A stretch of 5,139 bases of DNA, taken from NCBI GenBank assembly GCA_964595955.1, contig CAZQSF010000153.1, positions 1-5,139 of the forward strand, written 5' to 3'. This document shows positions 1-5,139 of this stretch, piece by piece; the stretch's first letter is position 1, and every line of letters begins with the position of its first letter. Both the position numbers and the translations under genes were made by a program. This stretch comes from JAJDFU01 sp964595955 (GTDB lineage Bacteria > Bacteroidota > Bacteroidia > Chitinophagales > Saprospiraceae). The notes below the pieces were generated by a model, which searched no databases, was not told the origin of the DNA, and worked only from the letters and a program-made list of their open reading frames with translations.

Positions 1-19
1 CCCCCGATTTCATCGGGGG
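1..19. repeat. Palindrome with TTC centre, element 1
   Basis: A perfect 8-bp inverted repeat (cccccgat / atcggggg) flanks a 3-base TTC centre, so the minus strand shows a GAA centre. It begins at the first base of the window and may continue to the left. No T-run follows it on the plus strand, so a standard intrinsic terminator in that direction is not supported; the other direction runs off the window. The same centre occurs in four further palindromes up to 260, and I group it with them as an intergenic repeat. Confidence 0.6.
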
Positions 20-30
20 CAAGAGATGTT

Positions 31-47
31 TCATCCCTTCGGGATGA
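31..47. repeat. Palindrome tcatccc-ttc-gggatga, element 2
   Basis: A perfect 7-bp inverted repeat surrounds TTC. It lies 11 bases after element 1. Its reverse complement shares 15 consecutive bases (atcccgaagggatga) with the element at 246-260, so the two are copies of one repeat in opposite orientation. From memory, this CATCCC-TTC-GGGATG phrase is frequent between genes in Bacteroidota genomes. Its function is unknown to me. Confidence 0.7.
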
Positions 48-67
48 TCCTCCTTTCACGATCCACA

Positions 68-80
68 AGACCGAAGGGCT
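68..80. repeat. Degenerate palindrome agacc-gaa-gggct, element 3
   Basis: This copy matches the element at 194-206 at 12 of 13 positions. The single difference (A at 70) breaks one arm pair, so the inverted repeat is imperfect. Taken alone it would not be notable; it is called because of its near identity with the perfect copy about 126 bases away. Confidence 0.5.
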
Positions 81-193
81 GGTATTGCATTTAGACGGTT
101 AAACGGTAGACTGCACAGCGTGTTCCTTCCCATTCACCTCCGCCACTTCTTTCAGCTTGCCTGCCATGCCTCTATCCACTATACGGAAAGCGA

Positions 194-206
194 AGCCCGA
201 AGGGCT
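194..206. repeat. Palindrome agccc-gaa-gggct, element 4
   Basis: A perfect 5-bp inverted repeat flanks GAA. It is the intact form of the copy at 68-80, and it shares the CCCGAAGGG core with the copies at 31-47 and 246-260, differing in the outer arm bases on both sides. The paired arm changes keep the palindrome, which suggests that structure rather than exact sequence is retained. Confidence 0.6.
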
Positions 207-245
207 GAAATTTTTCTAACTCCTCATGCTACAAGCAAGCCCCAA

Positions 246-260
246 ATCCCGAAGGGATGA
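246..260. repeat. Palindrome atccc-gaa-gggat plus ga, element 5
   Basis: A perfect 5-bp inverted repeat (246-258) flanks GAA and is followed by GA. It is identical over 15 bases to the reverse complement of the element at 31-47. It lies in the non-coding stretch downstream of the helicase gene. Confidence 0.65.
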
Positions 261-384
261 CATAAAATCCAGAGCCGGCCCATTCAAGCCTTTCAAAACG
301 CTCCCCCCCAGTGCCCCTGAACCCGTGGGGTACGGTGAAGGATTTATGTAGCCGGTCAGAGGGTTTTACCGCTTTTGGCGTGCT

Positions 385-407
385 GACGGGAAGGGAGCTT
401 ACCCGTC
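385..407 (-). terminator. Possible 3'-end hairpin after the helicase gene
   Basis: On the transcript strand, GACGGG pairs with CCCGTC and, inside it, AAG pairs with CTT. This gives a 9-bp stem with one unpaired base (position 401) and a 4-base loop. It begins 35 bases after the TAG stop at 442, a usual place for a terminator or an RNA-stabilising stem. No run of U follows, only scattered A-rich sequence, so it is not a textbook intrinsic terminator. Confidence 0.3.
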
Positions 408-441
408 CCCCCGTGCATTGGCAATCGCAGATCGCTGAGCT

Positions 442-3400
442 CTATTCTGCCGCTCTCAGCTGCAATTCCGGCAACACTACCCGGAATTCCTCTCCGGTTT
501 CCTTGTCCATCCAGACGACCAAATACCGCGCCCGGGCCTGCTCCAGCCGGTAGCCCTTGTCCAGATAAGCCTGTAGCTTGACAGTAAAATCTTTGGAGAG
601 TTTCAGCACATCCCTCCCGGCAGGAGTTTGAAAAAATACTTGGTTTTCGGGCCGGGGTATAAGTTCCTGACCGGATTGCAAGCCCTTGATGTTTTCCATT
701 ACATATTGCTTTTTGAAAAACCCCAGCCACACATCCTTCATGCCAGACTGCAACACGAGTGTGCCGGGCGGCGGCCAGGCCTTTTTATCTTCCCGCTGGT
801 ATACGTTTTCGATCCCATCGCTGGAAAAAGAAATGGAGTTCGTATGAATATAAAGATTCGCTTTGGCCCGGGTCATGGCTACATACAGCACCCGCTTCTT
901 TTCCTCGCTCGTGAGTGGATAGTGGTCAAGCAGGAGGAACAAGTTGTCAAATTCCTTCCCTTTGGCCTTGTGCATGGTGGATACGAGGATCACTTCTTTT
1001 TCCGGGAAATAAAAGTCTTCGATCCGGCACTCGCGCAGGTAGCTCAGCCATTGGCTTCTGAATTTTCTGGGGTTGACCTGCTCAAATTGATCGAGGATGC
1101 GATTCACGAGATCCAGGTTGCCGGACTGGGCAAAGGCGGTGGCCAGATTCGTTTTGGTTTGCTGCCAGATCTCTTCCGAAATCAACCCGGACCCATCCTT
1201 GACCGCCATCAGGATATGATGGGTAAACCAGCGGAGTTCCAGCAGGTCGCGCAAGGAAAACCCTTGTTGATGTACGATGAATCGGGCAGGCAGGCCTTCC
1301 TGCCGGAGCAGGGTGGTCATCAGTAAAGCTTCCTCGTTGGTGTGGGTGAGCACACCGGTCGTACCGCGGGGCTCCACTTGCCGGATGTGCTCCAGCAGGG
1401 GCAGGATCAATTGATCGTGCTGATGACGGACGATCTCGATCGTTCCGTTCTGCTTTTGGTGGGCCACCAGCTCGACATCCTTTTTCAGGCGGGCCGACCT
1501 GATCTGATCCGTTAAAAACCGGTTGCTGAAGGCCAGCAGGTTTGCGCGGGCGCGGTAGTTGGTGGTCAGGAAATACGTTTTGGCGGCATACCGCTCAGCG
1601 AATTCCCGCATGTATTTAATACTGGCGCCCCGGAATTCGTATATGTTCTGATCGTCATCCCCAACGACGATAATCCGGATATTGCCGGCCACCTCCGCAA
1701 TGGCTTCCATAAATTCGTACTCGCGCTGGCTGACGTCCTGAAACTCGTCCACCACCAGTACGCTTTTACTCAGCAGCCGCTCCAGGGATAGTTCCCGGTT
1801 TTTGATGGCTTCGGTCATTTGCTCCAGCACGTTTTCCGAACGCTCCAGATCCCCCATTCGGCCCTGCAGCTGGAAGGCAAAGCCGTGGTAAGTAAAAATG
1901 TCCACATCGAAAGCCATTCGACCGACCAGGTCTCGGAGCCGGGTCTTGAACTCCAGGGCGGCCGGACGCGAGAAGGTGAGCATCAGGAACTGCTCGGGCT
2001 TGATGTCTTCCAGCAAGAGCAGGTGAGCCACCTTGTGTACCAGTATGCGGGTCTTTCCGCTGCCGGGACCGGCGGCGACGAGAATATGGGGGCTTTTATT
2101 GTCTTTGACCACTTCCAGTTGCTCCGGCGAGAGGTCTTTGATGATGCGCTCGAACTGTTCCTCGGTAATGGGTTGCCGGATCGCAGTGCGCCGGCCGGGA
2201 AAGTATTTGCTGAGGAAGGCCGCATAATCCAGCACAAAATAATCGTCGACAAACTCCAGCGCTTCTTCCTGCTGCCGCAGCTGTTTTTTGGCGTATTCCC
2301 CTACGATATGGATCTGCTCGGTCTTGGATTGGTAAAAACGGGCCAGTTGCTCAAAATCGGCCAAGGTATATTGCTTTCGATTGCTCGCCTCCTTCCGGAT
2401 GATCTTCATGGGGTTGTAAAAGACCAGCAGCCCGCTTATGAGCTCGATGGCGTTGAGATGGTGCAGGTAGAGCAACAGGTACTCGTATTCCGGAACCGTC
2501 CGGCTTTTGCCCAACAGCTGATTGACCTTTTCCCGGATCTCCAGGGTTGAGAATTCCATCTGCTTTTTATCGGGGAAGTCCGTGTCCGGCTGAGCCTGGG
2601 GCAGGTAGTCCCGCTCGAAAACGGCCAGGCAAAACTCACCCATCCGTTTGCGTTGCCGGATCTTTTCGGCGAGGGTATCCCTGGTTTCTTTCCGCTTGAT
2701 CCGGTATTGCTCCGTCGTCCGGTCGATGCGCTCTTTGTGCACGGAATTGCTGATGCTCCAATAATTCAGAATGGACTTGACCAGGTATGGATCGCTGTTC
2801 AGCCCGGCTTCGATCAGGCTTTCATTCAATTCCCGCAGGTAAACGGTTTTGGTTCGTATTTCTTCATTCGGGAAAAGCAGGTCCAGCATGCCGGCTTCCA
2901 CCCGGGACGCTTGCTGAAATACCGATTTGGAGTTGCGCTTTCCCTTTCCCGAGAAATAGTAGGCCGTGAGATCCTTATCATCGCTCAGCAGCCCGATCTG
3001 CTTAAAGGCCGTCATATAGCGCGACACCTCATACAGCCTCATGCCCAGGGCTTCGGCCATGTGGTCGATCCGGGTATCGTCATCCGCTCGCGCCCGGGAG
3101 ATCAGCGAGCTGAATACGCGTTTGGCCTTGCCCCTATCCTGCTCCCCCTCAAATACATCCGGACGGGCATCGATTTGCCGGTTGGCCTGCTCCACATTTT
3201 TTACCATAATGCTGGAAGCAAAGATCCGCGGCTCATTTTCTTCCCGCAGCAGGTATCCCGATTCTTCCAGGGCGGAGATGGCGGTTCTCACCCGGGTTTC
3301 GAGCTGGTACATCTCGGTGTCCCAGCCGGCGGCTTTGGCAATCTCCAGGGCCGATTTCGAAAAGGCCTTCTTCTTAAAGCGTTTGATGCCCTGCCAGATC

Positions 3401-5139
3401 TGATTGATCTCCTTGAAATTGAGCTTGGTGGTGTTCAGTAGGTTGAAATGGCCGCTCAGGTCGTTCTCATCAAACAAAATGAAGCACTTGGCCCGTAGCT
3501 CCGGATTCCGGCCGGCCCGACCGGATTCCTGCATGTAGTTCTCCAGCGAGTCCGAGACCTGGTAGTGGATGACCATCTTCACATTGTCCTTGTCGACCCC
3601 CATGCCAAAGGCCGAGGTGGCCACAATGACCTCCAACCCGCTTGCTTCATCCATGAACTCTTCCTGGATCTTCTTCTTCACGTCCCGTTCCAGCTGGCCG
3701 TGGTAGGCCTTGGCGGCAAAGCCTTTAGCCCGGAGGGTCTCCGCCAGGGCCTCGGCTCTTTTTACCCGGGCCACATAGACGATCTTCGGTCCGGGCTCCG
3801 CCTGCAGGAGCCCTACCAGTTGCTCCAGTTTTTCCTGATGCCCGTTGGATGCAAAGACAAAATATTGCAGGTTCCGGCGCTTGGCACTGGTTTGGAACCG
3901 TTCCAGCCCCAGATCGAGATGCTTTCGGAAGTACTGCCGGATGTCATTGACCACCGCCGGTTTGGCGGTAGCGGTAAAGCAGGATACCGGGATGGCCCGG
4001 GACAGGTTTTTCTCCTGCTGCAGTTTTTTGATAAACCGGCCGATGTAGAGATAGTCTACCCGGAAGTCTTGGCCCCAGGCGGACAGGCAATGCGCCTCAT
4101 CGATCACGATGCGATTGATCAAGCGGCCTTTTAACAGATTGACGATGGATTTGGAGCGCAGGGATTCCGGTGAGATGTAGAGCAGATTGGCCCCGCCTTG
4201 TTCCACCCGCTCGAAGGCTTCCATGCGCTCCAGGGGCGACAGCATGCCATTGATCGTCACGGCTGCCGTGATGCCGTGGCGTTTTTCCAGCACATCCACC
4301 TGGTCTTTCATCAGGGATTGAAGCGGGGAGATGACTACCGTCAGCGAGCGATTGGCTTCCCCCTGCATCAGGGCCGGCAACTGAAAGGTCAGGGATTTGC
4401 CGCCGCCGGTGGGGAAAATGGCAATGAGGGATCTGCCGGCCAGGGCTGCCTCTACCACCTGCTCCTGCAAGGCTTGCTCCCCGTCCCCTTCAAAGCGTCG
4501 GAAGCCGGGAAAACCGAACCACTTTTGCAAGCCCGCCTTCGGCTGCACCTGCCGGCAGTAGGGGCAGCTGCCCCGGCCATCGCAGCTGATGCGCAGCCGG
4601 TTGATCACCTGCATTACGACGGGAAAACGATGCAGGAGCCAGGGCGGGGGCAGGGATTCCGGATCCTCTGTAGTGATGAGGGCAATGGCGTAGGCCAGCT
4701 CCACCGGGTAGCGCGCGATCAGCTTCTCCAGATCGGCCTGCCCGCAAAGCAGGGAGGCGTATTTGCTCTTTACAAGGGCAGCCAGTTGCCCCTGGGGCAA
4801 GATCGGGGGCCGCTCCCGCTCATCGATCAATGCAAAGAACCCCTGGAACCCCGGTTTTTCCGCGAGCAAACTGTAGTATATGGCCTTCCGCTCTTGCGGA
4901 AGCTTCTGGTACGCATCCAGCAGATCGATGAGTAGATCCCGGGTCAGTTTGGCATCGGCCAGGGGGTTGTTCAGCTCATCTCCCTGAAGCTGGTAATCTT
5001 TCACCAACCGGTGATAGGGCTTACGGGGAAACAGCAGGGCCGACCCGTACAGGGTATCGATGACCGGCTTCGCCGGCAGCTCCGAGCCGTTGAGCTGCTT
5101 TTTCAGGATCGGCAGATCGTGATCCAGGATGTTGTGGCC
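442..5139 (-). CDS. DEDD exonuclease-RecQ helicase-UvrD-like helicase fusion, 5'-partial
   Basis: This is a predicted ATP-dependent DNA helicase with an N-terminal exonuclease domain, probably acting on DNA in the cytoplasm. Numbering the codon at 5139-5137 as 1: exonuclease remnant 1-75 (Exo II GHNILDHDLPIL 1-12, Exo III NNPLADA 57-63); cysteine cluster C186, C192, C195; RecQ core about 204-564 (FPTGGGKS 242-249, DEAH 347-350, aromatic loop CLSAWGQDFR 351-360, FTATA 388-392, QESGRAGR 537-544); winged-helix-like middle 565-994; SF1 core about 999-1444 (Walker A GPGSGKT 1024-1030, VVDEFQDV 1129-1136, GDDDQNIYEFRGA 1160-1172, TTNYRA 1192-1197, STMHKAKGKEFD 1387-1398, YVAMTRAK 1419-1426); unrecognised C-terminus 1445-1565. 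The frame is open to the window edge. A TTG at 5007 is not the start, because it would remove Exo II and has no ribosome binding site before it. Both ATPases keep their key residues, so both are probably active. The biological role (repair or defence) is not shown. Confidence 0.95.
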   Translation of the reverse strand, partial: GHNILDHDLPILKKQLNGSELPAKPVIDTLYGSALLFPRKPYHRLVKDYQLQGDELNNPLADAKLTRDLLIDLLDAYQKLPQERKAIYYSLLAEKPGFQGFFALIDERERPPILPQGQLAALVKSKYASLLCGQADLEKLIARYPVELAYAIALITTEDPESLPPPWLLHRFPVVMQVINRLRISCDGRGSCPYCRQVQPKAGLQKWFGFPGFRRFEGDGEQALQEQVVEAALAGRSLIAIFPTGGGKSLTFQLPALMQGEANRSLTVVISPLQSLMKDQVDVLEKRHGITAAVTINGMLSPLERMEAFERVEQGGANLLYISPESLRSKSIVNLLKGRLINRIVIDEAHCLSAWGQDFRVDYLYIGRFIKKLQQEKNLSRAIPVSCFTATAKPAVVNDIRQYFRKHLDLGLERFQTSAKRRNLQYFVFASNGHQEKLEQLVGLLQAEPGPKIVYVARVKRAEALAETLRAKGFAAKAYHGQLERDVKKKIQEEFMDEASGLEVIVATSAFGMGVDKDNVKMVIHYQVSDSLENYMQESGRAGRNPELRAKCFILFDENDLSGHFNLLNTTKLNFKEINQIWQGIKRFKKKAFSKSALEIAKAAGWDTEMYQLETRVRTAISALEESGYLLREENEPRIFASSIMVKNVEQANRQIDARPDVFEGEQDRGKAKRVFSSLISRARADDDTRIDHMAEALGMRLYEVSRYMTAFKQIGLLSDDKDLTAYYFSGKGKRNSKSVFQQASRVEAGMLDLLFPNEEIRTKTVYLRELNESLIEAGLNSDPYLVKSILNYWSISNSVHKERIDRTTEQYRIKRKETRDTLAEKIRQRKRMGEFCLAVFERDYLPQAQPDTDFPDKKQMEFSTLEIREKVNQLLGKSRTVPEYEYLLLYLHHLNAIELISGLLVFYNPMKIIRKEASNRKQYTLADFEQLARFYQSKTEQIHIVGEYAKKQLRQQEEALEFVDDYFVLDYAAFLSKYFPGRRTAIRQPITEEQFERIIKDLSPEQLEVVKDNKSPHILVAAGPGSGKTRILVHKVAHLLLLEDIKPEQFLMLTFSRPAALEFKTRLRDLVGRMAFDVDIFTYHGFAFQLQGRMGDLERSENVLEQMTEAIKNRELSLERLLSKSVLVVDEFQDVSQREYEFMEAIAEVAGNIRIIVVGDDDQNIYEFRGASIKYMREFAERYAAKTYFLTTNYRARANLLAFSNRFLTDQIRSARLKKDVELVAHQKQNGTIEIVRHQHDQLILPLLEHIRQVEPRGTTGVLTHTNEEALLMTTLLRQEGLPARFIVHQQGFSLRDLLELRWFTHHILMAVKDGSGLISEEIWQQTKTNLATAFAQSGNLDLVNRILDQFEQVNPRKFRSQWLSYLRECRIEDFYFPEKEVILVSTMHKAKGKEFDNLFLLLDHYPLTSEEKKRVLYVAMTRAKANLYIHTNSISFSSDGIENVYQREDKKAWPPPGTLVLQSGMKDVWLGFFKKQYVMENIKGLQSGQELIPRPENQVFFQTPAGRDVLKLSKDFTVKLQAYLDKGYRLEQARARYLVVWMDKETGEEFRVVLPELQLRAAE

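Larger units (their letters stand above)
1..441. other. Intergenic region without a supported gene
   Basis: This stretch follows the stop codon of the helicase gene. It holds five GAA/TTC-centred palindromes (1-260), a run of seven C (303-309) and the hairpin at 385-407. Reading frames here are short, lack ribosome binding sites, or are mainly antisense to the helicase 3' end. A minus-strand frame open from 215 down to a TAA at 99-101 could encode 22 residues from an ATG at 167, but it has no clear Shine-Dalgarno sequence, overlaps a palindrome, and resembles nothing I know. I see no tRNA, riboswitch or mobile-element end. Confidence 0.6.

Noticed and set aside
1..47. Paired hairpins considered as an intrinsic terminator
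   Set aside because: No T-run follows on the plus strand, and the minus-strand continuation lies outside the window. Their likeness to other copies at 68-260 fits a repeat family better.
99..167. Minus-strand mini-frame of 22 residues starting MAGKLKEVAEV
   Set aside because: It is somewhat protein-like in composition, but it is too short, has only a weak purine stretch before the ATG, and lies among repeats. A decayed gene fragment is possible but not supported.
1..260. Short repeats considered as a CRISPR array
   Set aside because: The repeats are only 13-19 bases, differ in sequence and orientation, and are unevenly spaced, with no adjacent cas genes in view.
311..553. Plus-strand open frame of 80 codons starting with GTG
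   Set aside because: Half of it is antisense to the helicase 3' end. It has no convincing ribosome binding site and its product resembles nothing I know.
356..730. Minus-strand open frame of 124 codons overlapping the helicase C-terminus
   Set aside because: It lies in another frame of the same strand over a region where the helicase frame continues to a natural end, so it is a shadow.
628..1326. Plus-strand open frame of 232 codons, and similar ones at 1819-2550, 2653-3441, 3565-4134 and 4198-4935
   Set aside because: All lie antisense to the helicase gene, whose motifs are unmistakable. Their translations show no domain and follow from the GC-rich codon pattern of the opposite strand.
2158..3447. 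Possible gene boundary between the RecQ and SF1 halves
   Set aside because: The reading frame is continuous, with no stop, no ribosome binding site and no frameshift sign, and the middle codes for plausible folded protein.

Overview
The window is dominated by one very long gene on the minus strand. It runs from the right edge of the window (5139) to a TAG stop at 442, with no frameshift or internal stop over 1565 visible codons. The 5' end lies outside the window. The protein reads as a three-engine fusion. First comes the C-terminal part of a DEDD-type (DnaQ-like) 3'-5' exonuclease. Next is a complete RecQ-family SF2 helicase core, then a winged-helix-rich middle section, then a complete UvrD/PcrA-like SF1 helicase core. 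It ends in a C-terminal domain of about 120 residues that I do not recognise. The exonuclease-RecQ order resembles the layout of human WRN, but here a second helicase motor is added to the same chain.

Positions 1-441 hold no convincing gene. The first 260 bases contain five short palindromes with a GAA/TTC centre, in two related sequence types. Between 385 and 407 there is one imperfect hairpin, about 35 bases beyond the helicase stop codon, which may mark the 3' end of its transcript.

The source is probably a member of the Bacteroidota. Intergenic palindromes of the CCCGAAGGG type are, from memory, common in that phylum, and large RecQ/UvrD fusion proteins also occur there. By eye the base composition is moderately GC-rich, which would suit a group such as the Saprospiria better than low-GC flavobacteria. 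This placement is an inference, not a demonstration.

Only one gene is visible, so operon partners, promoter and cellular role cannot be read from context. The domain set points to DNA unwinding coupled to 3'-end trimming, in repair, recombination-intermediate processing or possibly defence against foreign DNA.
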